DNA from: Chloroflexota bacterium
Lineage (GTDB): Bacteria > Chloroflexota > Limnocylindria > Limnocylindrales > CSP1-4
Direction of reading: 5' to 3'
Length of the DNA stretch: 7,111 nt
Assembly: GCA_004298915.1 (NCBI GenBank)
Contig: SCTE01000242.1
Location: forward strand, 1 to 7,111
Positions 1 through 6,337 of this stretch are shown piece by piece. Below the pieces are notes generated by a model. It was given only the letters and a program-made list of their open reading frames with translations, had not been told where the DNA came from and did no database searches. The stretch's first letter is position 1; each line of letters starts with the position of its first letter. The translations under genes and the position numbers were made by a program.

Positions 1-1737
1 GGGGACCAGCTCGTCCTCATCTCGCCCAACCTCATGGAGCGACTCGGGCCGGACGAACTCAAGGACGCGCTCGTGACGCTCCACCCGCAACCGGCGATCG
101 AGCATCTCGTCAAGCGCTTCGCCGAGGTCGGCGGAAGCGGCAGCGACGGCGGCCTCGTCCTCGAGGTCGCCGAGCTGTCGGCCGTGCGATCCGGCCGGAC
201 CCTGGTTGCGGTGAAGCCGCCCGAGCCGCTTGCCGGCCTCCCGGATCGATCCCCGATCCCGCTCGCCGACACCGTCAGCGGCGGTGTCGCGGCCGCGCAG
301 GCCGGCGCCCGTCGAGCTCGTTCGGCCGCTGGCGGGCTGCTCGGGCGTCTCGTCGGCCGGGTCCAGGATGCGATGCCGGCTCGTTCGCGTGGGCCGCGCC
401 GGGTCACGCCGCTGGGCGCCCGACGGGAGACGCAGCGACGGGCCGCGGTCGCGGTCCTCGTGCTCGTCGTGGTGGCCGGGTCCCTCGGCCTCGCGGTCTC
501 GTTGCTCGGGGCGCGGCAGGCACCCGGGCCGGCCATCGCCTCGGCCGAGATCGGGCAGCAAGCCCTCGACCAGGCGCGGAAGAACCTCGACCGCGTCTTC
601 GGGCCGGGCGTGAACCTGGTGGCCAACGACCCGAAGACCGCGGAGAAGCTGCTCACCGACACGATCGACCAGCTCGACGTAGCGAGGACGGCAGGCATCG
701 CCGCCGCCGTCATCGCCCCGCTCCGGACCAGGGCGGTCGGCGGGCTCGATCAGTTGTACGGCATGGTCGAGGTCACGCCACTCGACACGTTCACGTTTCC
801 TGCCGACATCGGGGTCGACCTCACCGGCCTGGTTCGAGGTCCCGACGGGGCTCCCTACGTGCTCGATCCCAAGACCGCGAGCGTGTACCGGATCAACCTG
901 ACCGACCTGACCGCCGTCGCGATCTTCCGGGAAGGGACCAAGGCCGCCGGTTCGACCGAGGCTGCGCCGCGCCTGCTCTCCACCGGTGGGCCCGACGTCC
1001 TGGTCCTCGACGCCAAGAACGTCCTCTGGCGCTGGCGACCGGCCGACGCGAAGGGCGTCGGCACGACCACGAAGATCAAGGTCACCGGGGCCGCCGAGTG
1101 GGGCAACGACCTCCTGGCGCTCGGGACCTTCGTCCGCGACGCGTCGGCCGGCCTGTACAACCTGTACATCGTTGATCCGTCGGAACAGGAGATCCTGGCC
1201 TACGCCCCGGCCGCAGACGGGAGCGGCTTTCCCTCCGCGCCCAACAAGCGCCTGACGACCCCGCGGCCCGTGGACGGCGTGACCAGCCTGTTCATCGACG
1301 GCGATATCTGGATCGCGGATTCCGGGGCGATCCTGCGGATCGTCAGCGGCACGACCGATGGCTGGTCGTCGGCCGCCCTTCCGGACGGCAAGCTCCGCCC
1401 GGCGCCGTCGTTCACGGCGATCATGTCCGGGAGCGAGCGCCGCACAGGCCGGATCTATGGCTACGATCGGGCCAACGCGCGCCTGGTCGCCTTCGCCAAG
1501 GCAAAGGGCGGCTACCTCGAGCAGTACCGGCTGGCCCTCGGGAGCAAGGCCTGGGAGGACGTCCGTGGCTGGTACGTGGAGCCGGGCCTTGCCGATGCGC
1601 CGGACGCGGTCGTCTGGATCACTGCGACCGGCCTCCATCGCGCGGTCCTCGAATCGGCCACCAGCAGCCTCGTGCCATCGGCGTCGCCCGGAGCTTCCGG
1701 CAGCGCGATCCAGGCGTCGGCGGCCCCCGCTCCCTGA
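1..1737 (+). CDS. PP2C-like (degenerate) membrane protein with extracytoplasmic propeller-like domain, 5'-truncated by window
   Basis: The frame is open from base 1, so the true start lies upstream; the ATG at 34 is internal. The first residues (GDQLVLISPNLMERLG) look like the late part of a PP2C/PPM phosphatase domain, where families normally read GDxLLLCSDGL. The metal-binding SDG is SPN here, and the later GGxDN motif is GGSGSDGG, so this part is probably catalytically dead; the earlier domain is not visible. Counting from the ATG at 34, a Pro/Arg/Ala-rich linker (about 61-135) leads to one membrane helix (138-160, preceded by RRETQRR, which fits an inside N-terminus). A helical stretch (170-243) follows, then about 290 residues of beta-rich repeats (GLVRGPDGAPYVLD, IWIADSGAILRI) resembling a beta-propeller, and a Ser/Ala/Pro tail. 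It could be a signalling or envelope-sensing protein with an outside ligand domain. Family assignment of the N-terminus is moderate; the propeller is inferred from repeat style. It is followed 53 bp later by a same-strand nuclease gene. Confidence 0.75.
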   Translation, partial: GDQLVLISPNLMERLGPDELKDALVTLHPQPAIEHLVKRFAEVGGSGSDGGLVLEVAELSAVRSGRTLVAVKPPEPLAGLPDRSPIPLADTVSGGVAAAQAGARRARSAAGGLLGRLVGRVQDAMPARSRGPRRVTPLGARRETQRRAAVAVLVLVVVAGSLGLAVSLLGARQAPGPAIASAEIGQQALDQARKNLDRVFGPGVNLVANDPKTAEKLLTDTIDQLDVARTAGIAAAVIAPLRTRAVGGLDQLYGMVEVTPLDTFTFPADIGVDLTGLVRGPDGAPYVLDPKTASVYRINLTDLTAVAIFREGTKAAGSTEAAPRLLSTGGPDVLVLDAKNVLWRWRPADAKGVGTTTKIKVTGAAEWGNDLLALGTFVRDASAGLYNLYIVDPSEQEILAYAPAADGSGFPSAPNKRLTTPRPVDGVTSLFIDGDIWIADSGAILRIVSGTTDGWSSAALPDGKLRPAPSFTAIMSGSERRTGRIYGYDRANARLVAFAKAKGGYLEQYRLALGSKAWEDVRGWYVEPGLADAPDAVVWITATGLHRAVLESATSSLVPSASPGASGSAIQASAAPAP

Positions 1738-1745
1738 CGGTCGCC

Positions 1746-1767
1746 CGGACTGACAACACCGAGTCCG
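1746..1767 (+). other. Small inverted repeat between the two plus-strand genes
   Basis: CGGACT (1746-1751) and AGTCCG (1762-1767) are perfect reverse complements around a 10-base loop, just after the first gene's stop. There is no T-run after it, so it is not a standard intrinsic terminator. It could be a weak terminator, an operator near the following gene's promoter, or chance in GC-rich DNA. Confidence 0.25.
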
Positions 1768-1778
1768 ACGAGCCGGGT

Positions 1779-1784
1779 GATAAT
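1779..1784 (+). promoter_or_regulatory. Candidate -10 element (GATAAT), possibly leaderless promoter
   Basis: GATAAT matches the -10 consensus TATAAT at 5 of 6 positions and stands out in very GC-rich DNA. Only six bases separate it from the ATG at 1791, so transcription would begin at or next to the start codon and give a leaderless mRNA, an arrangement known in Deinococcus and Actinobacteria. The nearest -35-like hexamer, CTGACA at 1750-1755, is 23 bases upstream, which is too far to pair well. The alternative reading is that GGTGA at 1776-1780, ten bases before the ATG, is a weak Shine-Dalgarno site. Confidence 0.4.
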
Positions 1785-1790
1785 CCCACC

Positions 1791-2384
1791 ATGGGTCGTC
1801 TCGTCGAGATGGTGGTCGAAAGCGTGCGCGTCCACATGCTGTCGAGCCGCCACGTGGTCATCCTCAAGGACGCCGAACGGGATCGCTACCTCCCGATCTG
1901 GATCGGCGCGTGGGAGGCAAGCGCCATTGCCATGAAGCTCCAGGGCCTCGATGCGGAGCGGCCGATCACCCATGACCTGTTCGCCGCTACGCTCGAGGCG
2001 CTCGGCGCGAGGATCGACCGGATCGTGATCGGCGACCTGGCCGAGGAGACCTACCACGCGCGACTGATTCTCGAGGTCGATGGACGGACAGTCGAGCTCG
2101 ACGCGCGTCCGTCGGACTGCGTCGCGCTGGCCGTTCGCACCCAGACCCAGATCCTCGTCGCCGAGGAGGTCCTCGATCGGGCGGCCCTGGCGAGTGATCC
2201 CGACGCGGACGATGACGCGGACCCGCCGGCAACCGCAGAGCGGCAGCGCGGGCGGGCGAACGTGGATCGGGACTATCGCCCGGACGTGCCGACCGAATCG
2301 CTGGGCGAGGCCATCGTCGACGAGCGACTCGGGATGTTCCGGGACTTCATCAACTCGCTCGACAAGGACCAGGGAAGCAGCTAG
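1791..2384 (+). CDS. Bifunctional nuclease (DUF151/BFN domain) family protein
   Basis: This 197-residue protein has the DUF151 (bifunctional nuclease) fold signature across about residues 5-130: the start VEMVVESVRVHML, the block LPIWIGAWEASAIAMKLQG (34-52), RPITHDLF (58-65), the strand TYHARLIL, and DARPSDCVALAVRT (104-117). Family members have been reported to have RNase and DNase activity in plants, and a Thermotoga protein of known structure belongs here; the bacterial role is poorly defined, and it is expected to be soluble and cytoplasmic. After the domain comes an acidic low-complexity linker (about 136-150, DPDADDDAD) and a short C-terminal helix (170-191, LGEAIVDERLGMFRDFINSLD), a tail often seen in bacterial members. 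The ATG at 1791 fits the usual N-terminus; a second ATG at 1809 would trim only six residues. It follows the PP2C-like gene by 53 bp but may have its own promoter. Its TAG stop overlaps the stop of the convergent GT2 gene. Confidence 0.92.
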   Translation: MGRLVEMVVESVRVHMLSSRHVVILKDAERDRYLPIWIGAWEASAIAMKLQGLDAERPITHDLFAATLEALGARIDRIVIGDLAEETYHARLILEVDGRTVELDARPSDCVALAVRTQTQILVAEEVLDRAALASDPDADDDADPPATAERQRGRANVDRDYRPDVPTESLGEAIVDERLGMFRDFINSLDKDQGSS

Positions 2385-2391
2385 TCGAGCG
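2356..2391. repeat. Inverted repeat spanning the convergent stop codons
   Basis: CGCTCGAC (2356-2363) and GTCGAGCG (2384-2391) are perfect 8-base reverse complements separated by 20 bases, and they bracket both stop codons (shared CTAG at 2381-2384). Being symmetric, the structure would form in transcripts from either side. There is no T-tract on either strand and the loop is long, so a bidirectional terminator role is only possible; it also lies inside both coding ends. Confidence 0.35.
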
Positions 2392-3142
2392 GCAGGATCG
2401 GTGCCCCGCGGCCGAGCGCCCGGTCCCGGCGCAGCCACAACCTGATCCGCAGCGACCAGAAGTCGCGGATCGCCCGGAAGATGACCTGCGGCCGGGCACC
2501 CGTCGGGGAGCCGGCAACCCGCGGATAGTGGGGCACCCCGACCTCGACGATCTCACGGCCTTCGGCCCGCAGCTTGATCAGCAGCTCAGCCGAGAAGAAC
2601 GCGCCCTCGGATTCGACGGCGACCCCCCTGAGGACGTCGCGCCGGATCACCTTGCAGGCGCAGTCCACGTCGGTCACCCGCAGCCCGAAGAAGATCCGGG
2701 TGGCAAGGCGATAGGCGCGGGCATACAGGGTCCGGATGAGCGGATCGGCGCGGCGGATCCGGAAGCCGACGACGGCATCCACGCCGCCTTCTCGATATCG
2801 CGCCGTGAGCCTGGCGAGGTCCGCGACCCGGAACTGGCGGTCGCCGTCGGTGAAGGCGATGACATCGTGCCGAGCCGCGCCGAAGCCGGACCGAAGCGCG
2901 GCGCCATAGCCGCGGTTGCGCGGATGGTGGACAACGCGGACCCGGGGATCCGCGGCGACCAGCTCGTCGGCGATCGTCGGCGTCGCGTCGCGCGATCCGT
3001 CGTCCACGATGATCACCTCGAACGCCTCGGCGATCGCGGGCAGGTCGGCCAGGGCCTCCTCGACGAGGTCGCGGAGGTTCGCCTCCTCGTTGTGCGCCGG
3101 AAAGAAGTACGACAGCGCCTGAACTCGCGCGGGATCGGTCAA
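2381..3142 (-). CDS. GT2 glycosyltransferase, polyprenyl-phosphate-sugar synthase (DPM1/DPG-like)
   Basis: This 253-residue protein is a GT-A fold, family 2 glycosyltransferase. It shows the early motif FFPAHNEEANL (13-23), the nucleotide-sugar site VIIVDDGSRD (43-52), HHPRNRGYGAALRSG (72-86) and the metal-binding FTDGDRQF (97-104; DxD at 99-101). VTDVDCACKVIRRDVL (156-171) and the HYPRVAGSPTG region (205-215) are typical of dolichyl/polyprenyl-phosphate mannose or glucose synthases. Such enzymes move a sugar from GDP- or UDP-sugar to a lipid phosphate on the inner face of the membrane. No C-terminal membrane helices are present, so it is the short DPM1-like form and not the GtrB-like form; the basic C-terminus (RIRLWLRRDR) may contact the membrane. 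The start is a TTG whose last two bases overlap the upstream gene's stop (TTGA), and no other good start precedes the catalytic motifs. It is the last gene of a three-gene operon and probably supplies the lipid-linked sugar used by the GT-C enzymes beside it. Sugar identity is unknown. Confidence 0.88.
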   Translation of the reverse strand: MTDPARVQALSYFFPAHNEEANLRDLVEEALADLPAIAEAFEVIIVDDGSRDATPTIADELVAADPRVRVVHHPRNRGYGAALRSGFGAARHDVIAFTDGDRQFRVADLARLTARYREGGVDAVVGFRIRRADPLIRTLYARAYRLATRIFFGLRVTDVDCACKVIRRDVLRGVAVESEGAFFSAELLIKLRAEGREIVEVGVPHYPRVAGSPTGARPQVIFRAIRDFWSLRIRLWLRRDRALGRGAPILPLD

Positions 3143-4809
3143 CCGCCGGCGCCCCGAAGGCCGCGGACGCGATACATGATCGTCTCGGTCGGACTTCCGA
3201 CCGGCACGATGTCGAACAGGTCACGGACCAACTGGAGGTCGTGGTCGTTGGCGCGGATCACATAGACGGGCCGGCTGCCAAGGAATCGGGCGATCACGTC
3301 GGTTGCCTCTCCATAGTCCAGGTCCAGGCGCGTGCGGTCGTCGATGACCGTGACGTCGGGACGCCGATGCTCCACGAACTGGGCGTACCAGAGGACGGTG
3401 GATGCGCTCCACCAGCTCACGATGACGGCATCCGGCGCGGCTTCAGCCAGCACGGAACTGACCCACTGCTGCGCCGACGTATCGTGGCTGGAATCGGCGA
3501 CTTCTGCTCGCCCCGACAGGTCCGTCGCCGTGGGCAGCGCCAGGAGGCCCGCGAGCGACAGCGCGACCGCCGAGGATGCCAGGCGGGCGAGGGTCCCGCG
3601 CACTGCGGGCCGCGCTGTGCCTCCTGTCGTCCCGCTTGGATCGCCGGGCTCAGGAGACGATGTCCCGCGGCCGGGCACCGGGTCGTCGACCTCCGGCGCG
3701 GGGCCGGCGACCAGCTCGACGATGACGCCGGCCAGGATCGCGAGCCAGGTCCACGCCCAGAGCGATGGACCCAGGTAATACCGGCTGATGTCGGCATTGA
3801 CGTACGAGGCGTTGAACACGACGGTGATCGCCATCGCCGACCCGCTCAGGAGCGCGTATCGCCACTGGCGAACGGCCGTCGCGACGAACGCGACCGGGAT
3901 GATGGGCGTGAGGTAGCCGAATTCCGCGGATGCCAGGCGCGCCAGGTCCGCGAGCTTCCGCGGCAGGTCCCCGAGCGGGTCCACCAATGAGCCGCGGAAC
4001 TGCTCGGCAAGGGCGACGTACCAGAATCCGTCCCAGGTATCCGGCTTCCCATAGACGAGCGGTGCCCGAAAGGGCCCTGCACGCAGCGGCAGCTCGAGGT
4101 AGACGGCGACGACCGTGCCCACCACGGCCAGGGCGCACACAGCGACGAGCCGAGGGCGCAGGAGGATCCCCGGCTGGACGCTCAGCACGTACAGGCCGAC
4201 CGGCGCCGCGAGCAGGAGCGTCAGCGAGTGGTTGCCGACGGACAGGCCGAACACCACGCTGGCACCGACCAGCCATCGGCCGGCGGTCGTCGATCCGGAG
4301 CGGTGGGCCTGTTCCCAGCGCACGAGGAGGACGAACAGGGCCGCGACGAAGGCGAGGTGGAGCGTATGCGGATCCGCGTGCGTCGCAAGGCGCCAGCTCG
4401 CCGGGCCGAGGGCAACCGCGAGGCCCGCGGCAACGCCGAGCGCCAGGTGACCCGACAGGCGACGTACGAGGTGCACCGTGAGCCCGCCCGCGGCCGCGAC
4501 GCACAGGAGCGACAGCACATTCATGCGGAACGCCGGCTCGCCGATCGGGGCCAGGAGCAGGTTGCTGATCCAGCCCAGCAGGACATAGGTCGGGTAGCCC
4601 GTCGGATGGGCCGTTCCCATGATCGGCAGGATGGTCTGGAACTCGCCGGTGTCCCAGTAGGCGACGCCGGGCAGCAAGCCGGGCCAGACCAGGGCGAGGA
4701 CCGCGATCGCCACCAGGAGCGGCCCGCCGACCTCGACCCATCGGCCGAGCCCGGCGCTCACCGAGCGGACCGGTCGGACCAGCGCTGCGGGCCCATCCGA
4801 GGTCACCAT
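3139..4809 (-). CDS. DUF2723 / TMEM260-like GT-C membrane glycosyltransferase
   Basis: This 556-residue multi-pass membrane protein has the DUF2723 hallmarks. After the first helix (about 29-47) comes an outside loop with YWDTGEFQT (51-59), where D53 and E56 form the acidic pair expected of GT-C catalysis, then TAHPTGYPTYVLLG (66-79). Further family-like blocks are GLSVGNHSLTLL (188-199), ISRYYLGP (341-348) and, after the last helix (about 407-427), a soluble C-terminal domain with AVIVSWWSASTVLWY and RRPDVTVIDD (461-491). About a dozen helices are visible. The eukaryotic relative TMEM260 is a protein O-mannosyltransferase, so transfer from a polyprenyl-phosphate sugar to an extracytoplasmic acceptor is the likely reaction, but bacterial acceptors are undefined. 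A Pro/Ser/Gly-rich linker (369-404) joins the last two helices. The frame extends upstream to a GTG at 5190, but those 127 residues are Arg-rich and lie over the preceding gene, so ATG 4809 is chosen; GTG at 4806 is equally plausible. ATG overlaps the upstream stop by 7 bp. Confidence 0.88.
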   Translation of the reverse strand: MVTSDGPAALVRPVRSVSAGLGRWVEVGGPLLVAIAVLALVWPGLLPGVAYWDTGEFQTILPIMGTAHPTGYPTYVLLGWISNLLLAPIGEPAFRMNVLSLLCVAAAGGLTVHLVRRLSGHLALGVAAGLAVALGPASWRLATHADPHTLHLAFVAALFVLLVRWEQAHRSGSTTAGRWLVGASVVFGLSVGNHSLTLLLAAPVGLYVLSVQPGILLRPRLVAVCALAVVGTVVAVYLELPLRAGPFRAPLVYGKPDTWDGFWYVALAEQFRGSLVDPLGDLPRKLADLARLASAEFGYLTPIIPVAFVATAVRQWRYALLSGSAMAITVVFNASYVNADISRYYLGPSLWAWTWLAILAGVIVELVAGPAPEVDDPVPGRGTSSPEPGDPSGTTGGTARPAVRGTLARLASSAVALSLAGLLALPTATDLSGRAEVADSSHDTSAQQWVSSVLAEAAPDAVIVSWWSASTVLWYAQFVEHRRPDVTVIDDRTRLDLDYGEATDVIARFLGSRPVYVIRANDHDLQLVRDLFDIVPVGSPTETIMYRVRGLRGAGG

Positions 4810-6308
4810 CCGAGCAGATTGCCCCAGGTCATGCCCCAGAAGTTGACCGCGACCGAGACGCCGATCAGCCACGTGGCCAGCATCCCGATGCCGCCCCGTC
4901 GCGACACGCCAAGCGCGACCAGCGGGAGCGCGAAGACCACGAAGTCGTTGCTGAACCGATAGCCGAACTGGACCCAGCCCTGGCTGAAGTGCATCAGGTT
5001 CACCAGCGCGATCGCGAGGACCGCCAGGCCGGCCCCGGCAACCAGCCGCGATCGCGCCGCGTTCCGCAGGGCGGGCAGCGCCAGGACGTAGGCAGGGCTG
5101 GTCAGGAGGATGCTCATCCCGACATCGCGAGGCAGGACGAGAGGACACCTGACGTCGAACAGGCCGCGGACCGCGCCGGGATCGGTGCACAGGTGTGCGC
5201 CCGGACCAAGCCCGCTCGGGATCTGGTCAGGGAGGATGGCCGGCGTCCCGAACAGCATCAGCCCGAGGTTCTGGGGCAGGTAGCGGATGTCCTCGATGGA
5301 CCAGCTCGGGTGGTAGCCCAGGGCGGCGTAGCCGTTTGCCTCGAGCTGGTACAGGTACTCGTAGCCGGGATGGAACAGATGGCCGGTCGTCGCCTGGTTG
5401 TACGCGAGCAGCAGGCCGATCGGGATCAGGGCGCCGAGGCCGGCCGAGACCGCTCGCCGGGCGGCACTCCCGCCGCTCCCGACGAACACGAAGAACGGAG
5501 CGCCGAACACGATCGTCAGCCGCGCCGTGCAGGCGATCCCGAACAGGAGACCCGCCGCGAACTGCCGTCGGTCGATCAACGCGCCTGGGTTTCGAAGCCG
5601 GTCGCCGACCTCGGCGAGGGCATCCAGCGCGGCATTGAACAGGCGATCGATTCCCGAACCGATGGCCCCGGCGGGGCCGTCAACGCCCACGTCCTCGTCC
5701 GCACTCATGTCGGCTTTGAGGGACCTGTCGCCGCCCAGGGCGACCCCGATCGCCAGGAACGCGAACGCGACCGCGACGACGTGCGCGAAGAACCACGTGG
5801 TCCCGAGCTCCGCCGCGTACCAGAAGACCGTCCCGAACCCGAAGAAGATCGTGACCGCCAGGCGAACCGGTCGACGGATCGGCAGGCGACCGAGCGCCCA
5901 CCAGCACAGGCCGACGTCGATGGCCCCCACGACGACCGAGACGGCACGGTGGTCGGTGGCCAGCCCGAAGATCGCCACGACCGGCATCAGGACGATGGCA
6001 GGCAGGGGTGGGAACGGCAGGAGTGCGAAGCCCGTCTGGGCCCCAGATGCATCGAGGATCGGGAACACGTCCTGGAAGTAGTCATTCCCCGGCACCGGCC
6101 AGGGGATGGCCGCGCTGCCGCCCAGGAAGGCCATCGCCTGCCACACGAAATGGTTGTAGAAGCGGACCGATCCGGGCAGCCAGTAGGCCGCAAGTGCGAC
6201 GCCCACAAGCACGCCACCGATGACGACGGACGGCACGAGGTCAAGCCAGTGCGGAACGGATCGGGCGCGACCGGCCGTGGTCTGACCCTGTGCTACGCTG
6301 CGACCCAC
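4803..6308 (-). CDS. Multi-pass membrane protein, probable GT-C-type glycosyltransferase
   Basis: This 501-residue protein is mostly hydrophobic, with roughly ten helices. The layout resembles GT-C/PMT-type glycosyltransferases: a first helix (about 24-44), then an outside loop rich in aromatic and acidic residues (PVPGNDYFQDVFPILD, 71-86) followed by FALLPFPPLPAIVLMP (94-109), which matches the usual loop-1 and FPPLPA-type segment. Near the end, GWVQFGYRFSNDFVVFALP (444-462) resembles the Q-G-R-aromatic-D region before the last helices of such enzymes. D76 and D80 are candidate catalytic acids. It is odd in having a 57-residue hydrophilic segment (192-248) between helices, with an acidic part and an amphipathic helix. 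The GTG start at 6308 has no clear Shine-Dalgarno site; the next in-frame GTG (6242) would cut into the first helix. It is the first gene of the minus-strand operon and is coupled by overlap to the DUF2723 gene. Exact family not recognised; the GT-C class is inferred from architecture and neighbours. Confidence 0.78.
   Translation of the reverse strand: MGRSVAQGQTTAGRARSVPHWLDLVPSVVIGGVLVGVALAAYWLPGSVRFYNHFVWQAMAFLGGSAAIPWPVPGNDYFQDVFPILDASGAQTGFALLPFPPLPAIVLMPVVAIFGLATDHRAVSVVVGAIDVGLCWWALGRLPIRRPVRLAVTIFFGFGTVFWYAAELGTTWFFAHVVAVAFAFLAIGVALGGDRSLKADMSADEDVGVDGPAGAIGSGIDRLFNAALDALAEVGDRLRNPGALIDRRQFAAGLLFGIACTARLTIVFGAPFFVFVGSGGSAARRAVSAGLGALIPIGLLLAYNQATTGHLFHPGYEYLYQLEANGYAALGYHPSWSIEDIRYLPQNLGLMLFGTPAILPDQIPSGLGPGAHLCTDPGAVRGLFDVRCPLVLPRDVGMSILLTSPAYVLALPALRNAARSRLVAGAGLAVLAIALVNLMHFSQGWVQFGYRFSNDFVVFALPLVALGVSRRGGIGMLATWLIGVSVAVNFWGMTWGNLLGW
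6291..6299 (+). promoter_or_regulatory. Possible extended -10 promoter for the plus-strand GT-C gene
   Basis: TGCTACGCT reads as an extended -10 (TGn followed by TAnnnT). A start near 6306 would give a leader of about 32 bases containing the AGGAGG site. No -35 match lies at normal spacing (6271-6276 is CCGGCC). It sits inside the first codons of the divergent gene. Weak evidence. Confidence 0.2.
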
Positions 6309-6322
6309 CTCATCGCTCGCGC

Positions 6323-6328
6323 AGGAGG
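6323..6328 (+). promoter_or_regulatory. Ribosome binding site AGGAGG fixing a TTG start
   Basis: A perfect AGGAGG lies nine bases before the TTG at 6338. It is the only strong Shine-Dalgarno site seen in the window, and it supports TTG over the in-frame GTG codons at 6290, 6350 and 6365. Confidence 0.75.
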
Positions 6329-6337
6329 CCGATCCGG

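Noticed and set aside
1750..1784. CTGACA and GATAAT as a matched -35/-10 pair
   Set aside because: The spacer is 23 bases, far from the usual 16-18, so only the -10-like element is kept as a candidate.
1512..2438. 308-codon minus-strand frame across the nuclease gene and the end of the first gene
   Set aside because: It crosses two well-supported plus-strand genes and a gap, and contains no recognisable motif.
3650..4741. 363-codon minus-strand frame within the DUF2723 gene
   Set aside because: It is Arg/Pro/Gly/Ala-rich with no helices or motifs, and is a shifted-frame shadow of the real protein.
4810..5190. 127-residue N-terminal extension of the DUF2723 frame back to a GTG at 5190
   Set aside because: It is Arg/Pro/Gly-rich, lacks family similarity and would overlap the preceding gene by almost 390 bp; ATG 4809 gives a normal N-terminus just before the first helix.
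6290..6337. In-frame GTG at 6290 as an earlier start for the last gene
   Set aside because: It would overlap the divergent gene's start and adds 16 Arg-rich residues, whereas AGGAGG is ideally spaced for TTG 6338.
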